Below are positions 26,038 through 34,186 of a stretch of DNA of 44,435 bases, piece by piece. Location of the stretch: assembly GCA_035719045.1 (NCBI GenBank), contig DASTGO010000010.1:1-44435 (forward strand). The letters are read 5' to 3'. Below the pieces are notes generated by a model that did not search any database, was not told the origin of the DNA, and saw only the letters and a program-made list of their open reading frames with translations. A program made the translations under genes and the position numbers. The stretch comes from DASTGO01 sp035719045. GTDB lineage: Bacteria > Actinomycetota > Actinomycetes > Actinomycetales > Kineosporiaceae. The stretch's first letter is position 1, and the number at the start of each line of letters is the position of its first letter.

Positions 26038-27993
26038 GTGGGACGTGGAATCGACGACGCCGAGTTCGACACCGGGATCCGGCCGCAGGACGACCTGTTC
26101 GGGTACGTCAACGGCCGCTGGCGCACCGAGGCGGAGATCCCCGCGGACCGCGCGGTCTACGGGTCCTTCCACATGCTGGCCGACGACGCCGAGCAGAACC
26201 TGCGGGCCATCGTCGAAGAGGCCGCCGCCTCCGGCGCCCCCGAGGGCAGCGTGCTGCGCAAGGTCGGCGACCTGTACGCGGGTTTTCTCGACGAGCCGGC
26301 CGTGGACGCCCGGGGCCTCCAGCCGGTCGCGGACCTGCTGGACCGCATCGCCGGGGTCGGTGACCGGGCCGGGCTGGTCGAGGTGCTCGGCGCCCTGCAC
26401 CGGTCCGGGATCAGCGGCGCGTTCGGGCTGTGGGTGGACACCGACGCCCGCGACTCCACCCGCTATCTGCCGTACCTGCAGCAGGGCGGCCTCGGGCTGC
26501 CGGACGAGTCCTACTACCGCGAGGACACCTTCGCGGAGGTCCGCAAGGCGTATCTGGAGCATCTGACCCGGATGCACGAGCTGGCCGGGCTGTCCGACCC
26601 GGCCGGGCGCGCGGAGCGGGTGATGGCGCTGGAGACCCGCCTGGCGTCGGCGCACTGGGACCGGGTGTCCAACCGGGATGCGGTCAAGACCTACACCCTG
26701 GTCGACGCGGCGGGCCTGGCCGAGCTGGCGCCGGGCTTCGACTGGTCCGCCTGGGCCGCCGCCCTGGGCGCCCCGGACACCGCGCTCGGCCAGGTCGTGG
26801 TCCGGCAGCCGAGCTACCTCACCGCCTGGGCCGCCGCGTTGGACGAGGTTCCGCTGCAGCACTGGCAGGAGTGGCTGGCCTGGCGACTGGTGCACGGCAC
26901 CGCCCCCTACCTCAGCACCCCGCTGGTCGAGGAGAACTTCGCCTTCTACGGCCGGACCCTGACCGGCGCACAGGAGTTGCGGGCCCGGTGGAAGCGGGGC
27001 GTGGCCCTGGTCGAGGGTGCGCTGGGTGAGGCGGTCGGGCAGCTGTACGTCGAGCGGCACTTCCCGGCCGAGGCCAAGGCCCGGATGTCGCAACTGGTCG
27101 ACAACCTCGTCGAGGCCTACCGGCGCAGCATCACCGGACTGGACTGGATGGGCCCGCAGACCCGGCAGCGCGCCCTGGAGAAGCTGGCGAACTTCACCTC
27201 CAAGATCGGCTATCCGGACCGCTGGCGGGACTACACGGCGCTGGAGATCCGCCGCGACGACCTGGTCGGCAACGTGCACCGGGCGACCGCCTTCGAACTG
27301 GACCGCAACCTGGCCAAGCTCGGCTCACCGGTGGACCGGGGCGAGTGGTTCATGACCCCGCAGACGGTCAACGCCTACTACAACCCGGGGATGAACGAGA
27401 TCGTCTTCCCCGCGGCCATCCTGCAGCCGCCGTTCTTCGACCTCGAGGCCGACGACGCGGTGAACTACGGCGCGATCGGCGCGGTGATCGGCCACGAGAT
27501 CGGCCACGGGTTCGACGACCAGGGCTCGAAGTACGACGGCGAGGGCAACCTCACCGACTGGTGGACCGACGACGACCGCGCCGAGTTCGACACCCGGACC
27601 CAGGCGCTGATCGCCCAGTACGAGGCCCTGTACCCGCGGCAGACCCCGGACCACCACGTCAACGGCGCTCTGACCGTCGGGGAGAACATCGGCGACCTGG
27701 GCGGGCTGTCCATCGCCTACGCCGCCTACCGGATCTCCCTCGGCGAGACCGAGCCTCCCGTGATCGACGGGCTGACCGGTGCCCAGCGGTTCTTCCTGTC
27801 CTGGGCGCGGGCCTGGCGGTCGAAGATCCGCGACGCGGAACTGATCCGCCGGCTGGCCATCGACCCGCACTCCCCCGACGAGTTCCGCTGCAACACGGTG
27901 GTCACGAACATCGACGCCTTCGTCGACGCCTTCCGGTTGCAGCCCGGCGACGGCCTGTGGCGGGAGCCCGGCGAGCGCGTCCGGATCTGGTAG
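26038..27993 (+). CDS. M13-family zinc metallopeptidase (neprilysin/PepO-like)
   Basis: A 651-residue peptidase from GTG 26038. It has no signal peptide, so it probably acts in the cytoplasm as in other actinobacteria, cleaving oligopeptides. The zinc motif is IGHEIGHGFDDQG (His486, Glu487, His490), and the third ligand lies in GENIGDLGG (Glu549, with Asp553), 62 residues after Glu487 as in the family. Substrate-binding NAYYNPGMNEIVFPAAIL precedes the zinc site. The C-terminal DPHSPDEFRCNTVVTNIDAF and final Trp are typical. Length is normal for the family. Confidence 0.95.
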   Translation: MGRGIDDAEFDTGIRPQDDLFGYVNGRWRTEAEIPADRAVYGSFHMLADDAEQNLRAIVEEAAASGAPEGSVLRKVGDLYAGFLDEPAVDARGLQPVADLLDRIAGVGDRAGLVEVLGALHRSGISGAFGLWVDTDARDSTRYLPYLQQGGLGLPDESYYREDTFAEVRKAYLEHLTRMHELAGLSDPAGRAERVMALETRLASAHWDRVSNRDAVKTYTLVDAAGLAELAPGFDWSAWAAALGAPDTALGQVVVRQPSYLTAWAAALDEVPLQHWQEWLAWRLVHGTAPYLSTPLVEENFAFYGRTLTGAQELRARWKRGVALVEGALGEAVGQLYVERHFPAEAKARMSQLVDNLVEAYRRSITGLDWMGPQTRQRALEKLANFTSKIGYPDRWRDYTALEIRRDDLVGNVHRATAFELDRNLAKLGSPVDRGEWFMTPQTVNAYYNPGMNEIVFPAAILQPPFFDLEADDAVNYGAIGAVIGHEIGHGFDDQGSKYDGEGNLTDWWTDDDRAEFDTRTQALIAQYEALYPRQTPDHHVNGALTVGENIGDLGGLSIAYAAYRISLGETEPPVIDGLTGAQRFFLSWARAWRSKIRDAELIRRLAIDPHSPDEFRCNTVVTNIDAFVDAFRLQPGDGLWREPGERVRIW

Positions 27994-28052
27994 CCGGGCC
28001 CCGCCGCGGGCGACGGGCGACGTCGGCGGAAGCGGTCAGCTGTGCCCGCTCG

Positions 28053-29459
28053 TCAGGGGTGCGGACAGCAGGGCCACGGGGGTTCCTCCCAGGGGCACGG
28101 GTTCCAGCACCACCACATCCACGGCTCGGGGTGAGGCGGGCAGTGGTGCCCCGGACCGTGCCCGCCGCCGTTCCCGGGCCAGGGCCCGGGCCAGGGCGGG
28201 GGCACCGGCCCAGGCGGGGAGACGGGGCCCGGCGGGGCCGGGATCCCGGTCGGGCCCGTGGTGGGCGAGGGCCTGGCCGTGGCGGTGGTCCTGGCCGGCA
28301 CCGGTTTCAGCGCGGCATGACTGCGGCTGACGGTCGGCCGGGCGGTCGGTGCCACCGGCAGGACCGGAACATCCGAGGGCGCCGGCGCCGAGATGGCGTC
28401 GGCAGGGCCCACCGAGGTCGAGAGAGCCGCGGGGCTCGACGTCGGCGCGACGGAGGCGGTCGCGGTGACCGGCGGGCGACCGGAGGAGACGGGCGGGCGG
28501 TCAGGCCCCGACGGCCACCACAGGACCGCGGTCACCACCACGAGCGCACCGGCCACGGCGATCGCCGCCGCGGCGAACGCCCGGCCCGCCCCCTGCGGCG
28601 GGCCGGGCGTCACCGGCGTGACGGCAGCACCGACGGCCGGCGGGGCCATCGGGATCCCTGCCTGGGCCAGGGCGGCCGCGGCACGCTCCTTGAACAGCAG
28701 GGGCGCCACCGCGAAGGGCACCGCCGCGAACAGCCGCTCCGGATTGGTCTGCCGGGAGATCTCCCCCAAGCACTGGTCACAGTCCCGCTGGTGGCGGCGG
28801 ATCGTGACGGCCACCTTCGGGCCGAAGGAGCCGGTCTCGGCGAGCAGGGCGGCCAGATGGGTGCAGGTCGGGTGTCCGTCCCGCCAGAGCAGGACGGCAC
28901 CGATCGCCTCGCGCAGTTTGCGCCGCAGCCGGAACAGCAACTGCGAGGCGTTGTTCGGCGTGATCTGCAGTTCCTCGGCGATCTCGGCCGGTTCCAGGCC
29001 GTGCCGCAGGTGCAGGTCCAGCAGGCTGGTGTCCCGCTCGCCGAGAGCGGACACGGCGGTCCAGATCAGGCGGCGCTGGTCGCTGCGCTCGGCGTGCAGA
29101 GCGGGATCGGCATCCGGGTCGGGCAGGACCGTGCCCTGGTCGTTCGGCTCGATCCGTTCCATCGTCCGGTGACGGTCCCTGGTCACCCGGTTGATGGCCC
29201 GGTTGCGCGCCGTGCGCAGGATCCACCCGCCGAAGGCCTCGGGATCACGGAGGTCCATCAGCCGTTCCCAGCCGACGAGAAAGGTGTCCTGGGCGATGTC
29301 CGCGGCGGTCTCGCTGTCCCGCACGATGTTGAGCGCGACGTCGTAACACCGGTCGTACCAGCGCCGGAACAGTTCCCCGTAGGCGCCCGGCTCCTGTCGC
29401 CGGGCGGCGATCACCAGTTCGGCATCGCTGCCGGCCTCGGCCGTCATGGTGGGGTTCAT
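28053..29459 (-). CDS. ECF sigma factor fused to ZAS-like anti-sigma motif, membrane helix and Cys/Trp/Pro tail
   Basis: A 468-residue protein from ATG 29459. Residues about 10-95 are sigma region 2 (ADIAQDTFLVGWERLMDL, GGWILRTARNRAINRVTRD). About 125-190 is region 4 (LHLRHGLEPAEIAEELQITP). Then C199, H223, C227 and C230 give Cys-x23-His-x3-Cys-x2-Cys, the spacing of zinc anti-sigma (ZAS) domains. A membrane segment follows at about 294-315. The outside part is Pro/Ser/Ala/Thr-rich and ends in an odd tail with several His, five Cys and many Trp (MWWCWNPCPW). Sigma factor, inhibitor motif, anchor and a possible extracellular sensor are thus in one chain. Activation would need release from the membrane or zinc-site change; that is inference. 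Confidence 0.85.
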   Translation of the reverse strand: MNPTMTAEAGSDAELVIAARRQEPGAYGELFRRWYDRCYDVALNIVRDSETAADIAQDTFLVGWERLMDLRDPEAFGGWILRTARNRAINRVTRDRHRTMERIEPNDQGTVLPDPDADPALHAERSDQRRLIWTAVSALGERDTSLLDLHLRHGLEPAEIAEELQITPNNASQLLFRLRRKLREAIGAVLLWRDGHPTCTHLAALLAETGSFGPKVAVTIRRHQRDCDQCLGEISRQTNPERLFAAVPFAVAPLLFKERAAAALAQAGIPMAPPAVGAAVTPVTPGPPQGAGRAFAAAAIAVAGALVVVTAVLWWPSGPDRPPVSSGRPPVTATASVAPTSSPAALSTSVGPADAISAPAPSDVPVLPVAPTARPTVSRSHAALKPVPARTTATARPSPTTGPTGIPAPPGPVSPPGPVPPPWPGPWPGNGGGHGPGHHCPPHPEPWMWWCWNPCPWEEPPWPCCPHP

Positions 29460-29857
29460 CGCCAGGCATCCTCGCACCAAGATCCGTAGGGACCGACGTC
29501 GGTTCAGTCACGTTCACGCCTTCCGGCACAACGAATACGGGACGTAACCGGATCGCGGCGTCAGGTCGATGTCGTCCCGGCGTCCAGCGGCCGGGTGGTG
29601 GGCCACGGCCGGGGTCGGCCGGGACCCGTGGCGATAGGCGAGACGCCGTTGCGCGGGAGGGGGATGCGGGAGGACATGGGGAGGAGCGATCCTTTCGGCC
29701 CGAGGCGCCGCCGGAACCTGCAGCGCTCAGCCGTCCTGACCCGCCGGCGGTCCTGTCCTTACACCCTGTCGTGGCGCCGTCGTTGTCGTGGCGCCGTCGG
29801 CGCACAGGACGCCGGGGAGGCGCACCGGCCCCCGCCGCCGGAGGAGACTGAGAGGCG
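29460..29857. other. divergent intergenic region, ECF sigma / lycopene cyclase
   Basis: About 400 bp without a credible gene; open frames here lack ribosome sites and domains. A weak hairpin (GCCACGG / CCGTGGC, 29602-29632) lies inside. An ECF-type self-promoter for the sigma gene may be here, but I could not identify one. Confidence 0.4.
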
Positions 29858-30994
29858 ATGGACCTGGAATGCGACATCCTCGTGCTCGGAGCCGGTGCCG
29901 CCGGGCTGGCCCTGACGGCCCGGCTCACCGGATCCACGCGGCCGCAGCGGCGGGTGGTGCTGGCCGACGCGCAACCCGATCCGCTCGCCGGGCGGGCCTG
30001 GGCGTACTGGTCGGCCCGTCGCACCGCCCTGGACGCGGCGGTCAGCGCCCGCTGGTCCCGGCTGGTCGTGGTCGCCGGAGGCCGCCGCCTGGAACTCGAT
30101 CCCGGCCCGTACGACTACCGGTTGGTCCGCGGGGAGGATCTGGCGGCGCTGGTCGAACCCGCGGCCAGGCGGTCCGGTGTCGTGCGGCTGACCGGAGCGG
30201 TGCACGCCCTGGAGGACGGTCCGGACGTGGTCCGGCTCGCCGTAGGGGACGTCGCGGTCCGGGCTCGCTGGGTGCTCGACAGCCGCCCGCCGCCGCCCCC
30301 GCGGCCGGATGAGGTCCGGCTGCGCTTCCTCGGCCGGCAGGTGCGCACCGGGCGTCCGGTCTTCGATCCGGCCTGCGCCACGTTGATGGACTTCTCCGTG
30401 CGGGCGCCGGGCGAGGTCCGGTTCTGCTACCTGCTGCCGACCGCGCCGGACACCGCGCTGGTCGAGGTGGCCGCCCTCGCCGCCGGGTCCGCCACCCGGG
30501 AGGACCTGTCCACCACCCTGGACGACTATCTGGCCGGCGTGGTCGGCGCACCCGCCGTCGAGGTGCTCCGCCAGGAGGCCGGTGACCTGCCGCTGCGCAG
30601 GCCGGGGCCGCGGCGCGCGGGACACCGGGTGCTGCGGGTGGGCTGCGCCGGGGGGATGCTCAAGCCGTCGACGGGCTATGCCTTCGACCGGATCGTGCGG
30701 GACGCCGACGCGGTGGTCGGCTCGCTGGACCGGCACGGGCATCCGTGGGCGCTGCCGCCACGGCACCGCCGCCACCTCTGGCTGGACCAGGTGCTGCTGG
30801 ACGTCGTGCGCGACGATCCCGGCGCGATCGAACCGGCCTTCGCCCGGATGTTCGCCCGGAACCCGGCGGCCCGGGTGCTGCGCTTCCTCGACGAGGACAC
30901 CCGGCTGCCGGAGGAGCTGAGGCTGATCGCCGGCCTGACTCCCGGACCGTTCCTGCGCACCGTCCGCAACCGGATCCTGCCCGGCCACCGCTGA
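29858..30994 (+). CDS. crtY: lycopene cyclase family protein
   Basis: A 378-residue FAD-dependent cyclase of the CrtY/CrtL family, which closes the ends of lycopene to beta-ionone rings. The N-terminus DILVLGAGAAGLALTARL is the dinucleotide-binding fold. FLGRQVRTGRPVFDPACATLMDF and GGMLKPSTGYAFDRI are the family signature regions. GAGAGG lies just before ATG 29858. No phytoene synthase or desaturase is adjacent, so other carotenoid genes must be elsewhere. Idi at 19593 supplies precursors. Confidence 0.9.
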   Translation: MDLECDILVLGAGAAGLALTARLTGSTRPQRRVVLADAQPDPLAGRAWAYWSARRTALDAAVSARWSRLVVVAGGRRLELDPGPYDYRLVRGEDLAALVEPAARRSGVVRLTGAVHALEDGPDVVRLAVGDVAVRARWVLDSRPPPPPRPDEVRLRFLGRQVRTGRPVFDPACATLMDFSVRAPGEVRFCYLLPTAPDTALVEVAALAAGSATREDLSTTLDDYLAGVVGAPAVEVLRQEAGDLPLRRPGPRRAGHRVLRVGCAGGMLKPSTGYAFDRIVRDADAVVGSLDRHGHPWALPPRHRRHLWLDQVLLDVVRDDPGAIEPAFARMFARNPAARVLRFLDEDTRLPEELRLIAGLTPGPFLRTVRNRILPGHR

Positions 30995-31161
30995 CCGCGA
31001 TCAGGCCGCCGCACAGGAGGCGCGGGCCGGCAGCAGCAGGCCGGAGTCGCCGAACTCGTGCCGGAGCAGTTGTTCGACCAGGGCCGACCGATAGGCCTGC
31101 TGAACCAGGGCCGACCCCGCAACGGCACGGCGATCGCCCTGTCGCCGACGCTGGGAACTAG

Positions 31162-31180
31162 GGTGAACTTGAGGTCAAGG
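31162..31180. promoter_or_regulatory. SoxR/MerR-type operator-like dyad
   Basis: The sequence reads GGTGAACTTGAGGTCAAGG. The half ACTTGAGG matches one arm of the SoxR box (CCTCAAGTTAACTTGAGG), while the other arm is degenerate. CTTGA-GG-TCAAG (31168-31179) is itself a dyad. It lies just before the SoxR-like iron-sulfur gene. On the minus strand it contains TTGACC, like the -35 of MerR-family promoters. Confidence 0.5.
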
Positions 31181-31197
31181 CTCAGGAGGCGACGGCC

Positions 31198-31596
31198 GTG
31201 CGGACCCCCGGACAGTCGGGCCGAGCCGGTCCCGCCGCAGGCACGCGGCCTGCAACCGGACGCGGCCGGACCCGCGGGAAACCCAGTGCCGCAACGGGTT
31301 CCGGTGAGCCGGCTGCCCAGCTGCCGCAGGGCCACTCCCCCACCCGCGCGGACTGGACCCGGATCTCCCGGGCATGGCGGTCCCGCCTCGACGACGAGAT
31401 CGAGGCCCTGGTCGCACTGCGGGAGGGACTGGACTCCTGCATCGGCTGCGGCTGCCTGTCCCTGCAGCGTTGCCGGCTGTCCAACCCGCAGGACCTGGCC
31501 GAAGCGGCAGGGCCGGGCGCGGTATTCCTGCCCCGGAGGCTGCGCCGGCCCACCGAGGACGCACCCGGCGGCCCGACACCGGGAGTCGCCCGATGA
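31198..31596 (+). CDS. SoxR-type [2Fe-2S] domain protein lacking the helix-turn-helix
   Basis: A 132-residue protein from GTG 31198 (AGGAGG 8 nt upstream). Residues about 42-105 match the C-terminal half of SoxR: the dimer helix SPTRADWTRISRAWRSRLDD and the iron-sulfur ligands CIGCGCLSLQRC (Cys81, 84, 86, 92; same 3-2-6 spacing as SoxR). SNPQDL and GPG follow. The first 40 residues are Gly/Pro/Arg-rich and no MerR helix-turn-helix is visible in any frame nearby. Its stop overlaps the start of the ATPase gene (ATGA). It may be a decayed soxR whose 5' half was lost, or a functional redox-sensing small protein. The preserved ribosome site and coupling favour expression. Confidence 0.7.
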   Translation: MRTPGQSGRAGPAAGTRPATGRGRTRGKPSAATGSGEPAAQLPQGHSPTRADWTRISRAWRSRLDDEIEALVALREGLDSCIGCGCLSLQRCRLSNPQDLAEAAGPGAVFLPRRLRRPTEDAPGGPTPGVAR

Positions 31597-34028
31597 CCGA
31601 CCCCGACGCCCGGCCCCACGTCACCGGAACCCCTGACGAGCCCGGGTCGCCCGATCCCGGACTCCCCGCCGAGAGCGGATCACCCGACCTCAACGGGCTG
31701 ACCACGGCCGAGGCGACCGACCGGATGGCCCGGGGGCTGGGCAACGCCGCCGACGACCGGACCAGCCGCACCTTCGGCCAGATCGTCCGGGCCAATGTCC
31801 TCACCCGGTTCAACGCCCTGCTCGGGGTGCTGCTCGTGGTCGTCCTGGTGACCGGATCGTGGCAGGACGCCGCGTTCGGCATCGTCCTGGTGGTCAACGC
31901 GGGGATCGGCATCGTGCAGGAGGTCCGCGCCAGGCGCAGCCTGGACGCGCTCGCGGTGCTCAGTGCCGCGTACGCCCGGGTCCGCCGCGACGGCAGCACC
32001 CGCGAGGTCGGGCTGACCGAGGTGGTCCTCGGGGACGTGCTGGAGTTGGCTGCCGGGGATCAGGTGCCGGCCGACGCGCAGGTCCTGGTCAGCGACGGAC
32101 TGGAGGTCGACGAGTCGCTGCTCACCGGGGAGTCCGACCCGGTGCCGAGGCACCCCGGCGACCCGGTGCTGTCCGGCGGGATGGTGGTGGCCGGCAGGGC
32201 GGTGGCCCGGGCCACCGCGGTCGGCCCCCGGTCCTACGCCCGCCGGATCGCCGCCGACGCCCGCGCGTTCACGGTGACCCGCAGCGAACTGGTCGAGGGG
32301 ATCAACCGGCTGCTCGGCTGGATCTCCTGGGTGCTGGTCGTGGTCGGGCCCATCCTGCTGATCAGCCAGTTGCACTCCGACCAGGGCTGGCGGGAGGCGC
32401 TGACCGGGACCGCCGCGGGACTGGTCGGGATGGTCCCCGAAGGCCTCGTGCTGCTCACCAGCGTGGCGTTCGCGGTGGCCGCGCTCACCCTGGCCCGGCG
32501 GGGGGTGCTGGTGCAGGAACTGCCCGCGGTCGAGGGCCTGGCCCGGGTGGACGTCCTGTGCCTGGACAAGACCGGGACGCTGACCGAGGGCCGGCTGCGG
32601 TTCGGCGGCCTGGAATCCCTGCCGGCGGGCGGGCCCGACCCTGGAACCGTGCTGGCCGCCCTGGCCTGCCGGCCGGACCCGAATCCCACGCTGCTGGCTC
32701 TGCGCGAGGCGTTCCCGGACGCCCCCGACTGGCCGGCGCGGGCGGCTGTGCCGTTCTCCTCCGCGCGCAGGTGGAGTGCGGTCGACTTCGACGGTCACGG
32801 CGGCTGGGTGCTGGGCGCCCCGGAGGCCGTCCTGTCCGGACCGCAGGCCGGGACGGATGCGCCGGCGGTGCTGGAACGTGCGGGCGAACTGGCCGCGCGG
32901 GGGCAGCGGGTGCTCGTCCTGGCCCGCACCCTCGACCGGCTGCCCCGCCCCGACGGCGGACCGGTCCGGCTCCCCGGACGGGAACCCGCCGCCCTGCTGA
33001 CGTTCCAGGAACGGGTCCGCCCGGACGCGGCCGAGACGCTGGCGTACTTCGCCGCCCAGGGGATCGCCATCAAGGTGATCTCCGGGGACAGTCCCCGGAC
33101 CCTGGCGGCGGTCGCGGCGCAGGTGGGCATCCCCGCGGGCGACCAGGTGGTGGACGCCCGCGGGCTGCCCGACGACCCCCGGGACCTGGCCGCCGTGCTC
33201 CGCGGGCACGCGGTCTTCGGCCGGGTCACCCCGCAGCAGAAGCGGGCGATGGTCCGCGCACTGCAGGCCGACGGGCATGTCGTGGCGATGACCGGGGACG
33301 GGGTCAACGACGCGCTGGCGCTCAAGGACGCCGACATCGGCGTGGCCATGGGCTCGGGCGCGGCGGCGACCCGGGGCGTGGCGCAACTGGTCCTGGTCGG
33401 CAACCGGTTCGACCGGCTGCCCGGCGTGGTTGCCGAAGGCCGGCGGGTGATGGGCAATATCGAGCGGGTCGCCGGGCTGTTCGTGGTCAAGAACGTGTAC
33501 TCGGCGATCCTGTCGCTGGCGGTGGCGGTGGCGGCGTTCCCGTTCCCGTTCCTGCCCCGACAGCTGACGGTGATCTCCACCCTGACCATCGGGCTGCCCG
33601 CCTTCGTCCTGGCGCTGGGCCGTAGCCGGGACCGGTTCCGGCCGGGGTTCCTGCGCCGGGTGCTGCGGTTCGCGGTCCCGACCGGGGTGCTCGTCGGTGC
33701 CGGGGCCTTCACCTCCTACGCCTTGGCCCGGATGCTGTCGCTGCCGCAGGACCAGGCCCGCACCGCGGCCACGATCACCGTCCTGGTCGCCGGCCTGTGG
33801 ATCCTGGCCCTGCTCAGCCGCCCCCTGGTGGCCTGGAAACTGGCCCTGGTCACGGCCATGGCGGCGGTGTTCGTCGCCGGGCTGGCGGTACCGCCGGTCC
33901 GGGACTTCTTCCAGCTGGCCGTCCCGCTCGACGGGCTCGGCGAGGCGCTGGCGCTGGGGGCCGGCGTGGCTGCGGGATCCACCGCCGTGCTGCGGGCGGC
34001 CGAGCACACCCCGCTGCACCTGCGGTGA
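31593..34028 (+). CDS. ctpE: cation-translocating P-type ATPase, CtpE-like
   Basis: An 811-residue membrane pump. ATG 31593 overlaps the previous stop. The actuator motif LLTGESDPV, membrane motif GMVPEGLVLLTSVAFAVAA, phosphorylation site CLDKTGTLTEGRL (Asp325), and hinge MTGDGVNDALALKDADIGVAMGSG are all intact. About eight to ten membrane segments flank the cytoplasmic domains. The PEGLVLLTS motif and overall length resemble mycobacterial CtpE, a calcium-related transporter, rather than heavy-metal CPx-type ATPases; there is no N-terminal metal-binding domain. Substrate is therefore probably Ca2+ or another hard cation (inference). The SoxR-like partner gene suggests redox-linked control. 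Confidence 0.9.
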   Translation: MTDPDARPHVTGTPDEPGSPDPGLPAESGSPDLNGLTTAEATDRMARGLGNAADDRTSRTFGQIVRANVLTRFNALLGVLLVVVLVTGSWQDAAFGIVLVVNAGIGIVQEVRARRSLDALAVLSAAYARVRRDGSTREVGLTEVVLGDVLELAAGDQVPADAQVLVSDGLEVDESLLTGESDPVPRHPGDPVLSGGMVVAGRAVARATAVGPRSYARRIAADARAFTVTRSELVEGINRLLGWISWVLVVVGPILLISQLHSDQGWREALTGTAAGLVGMVPEGLVLLTSVAFAVAALTLARRGVLVQELPAVEGLARVDVLCLDKTGTLTEGRLRFGGLESLPAGGPDPGTVLAALACRPDPNPTLLALREAFPDAPDWPARAAVPFSSARRWSAVDFDGHGGWVLGAPEAVLSGPQAGTDAPAVLERAGELAARGQRVLVLARTLDRLPRPDGGPVRLPGREPAALLTFQERVRPDAAETLAYFAAQGIAIKVISGDSPRTLAAVAAQVGIPAGDQVVDARGLPDDPRDLAAVLRGHAVFGRVTPQQKRAMVRALQADGHVVAMTGDGVNDALALKDADIGVAMGSGAAATRGVAQLVLVGNRFDRLPGVVAEGRRVMGNIERVAGLFVVKNVYSAILSLAVAVAAFPFPFLPRQLTVISTLTIGLPAFVLALGRSRDRFRPGFLRRVLRFAVPTGVLVGAGAFTSYALARMLSLPQDQARTAATITVLVAGLWILALLSRPLVAWKLALVTAMAAVFVAGLAVPPVRDFFQLAVPLDGLGEALALGAGVAAGSTAVLRAAEHTPLHLR

Positions 34029-34040
34029 CCGGTCGGCAGG

Positions 34041-34137
34041 GGTGCCCGACCTGTGGCCGCCGACGGCGCCCCAACGTTCCGGATCTTTCGTGATCGGCCG
34101 CCTGACGGGTGCCCGACCTGTGGCTGCCGAGGGCGCC
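34041..34137. repeat. 30-bp direct repeat pair in convergent intergenic region
   Basis: Copies at 34041-34070 and 34108-34137 are identical at 28 of 30 positions (shared core GGTGCCCGACCTGTGGC). They lie 67 bp apart between the ATPase and oxidoreductase stops. No function is known, and I noticed no further copy in the window. Confidence 0.7.
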
Positions 34138-34186
34138 CGGCACACCCTCATCGCGCAGGGGTCGGCGCGTCCGGTGGCGGCCCGGT

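Noticed and set aside
25069..27279. 736-codon minus-strand open frame
   Set aside because: Antisense to the M13 peptidase and the hypothetical protein, with no recognisable domain.
31058..31636. Second frame across the SoxR-like gene as the missing helix-turn-helix
   Set aside because: Weak resemblance of a short stretch (ARGLQPDAAGPAGNPV) to a MerR segment is not enough; no proper HTH pattern is present.
31680..34151. 823-codon minus-strand open frame
   Set aside because: Shadow of the P-type ATPase, which has all catalytic motifs on the plus strand. Composition is typical of GC-rich antisense frames.
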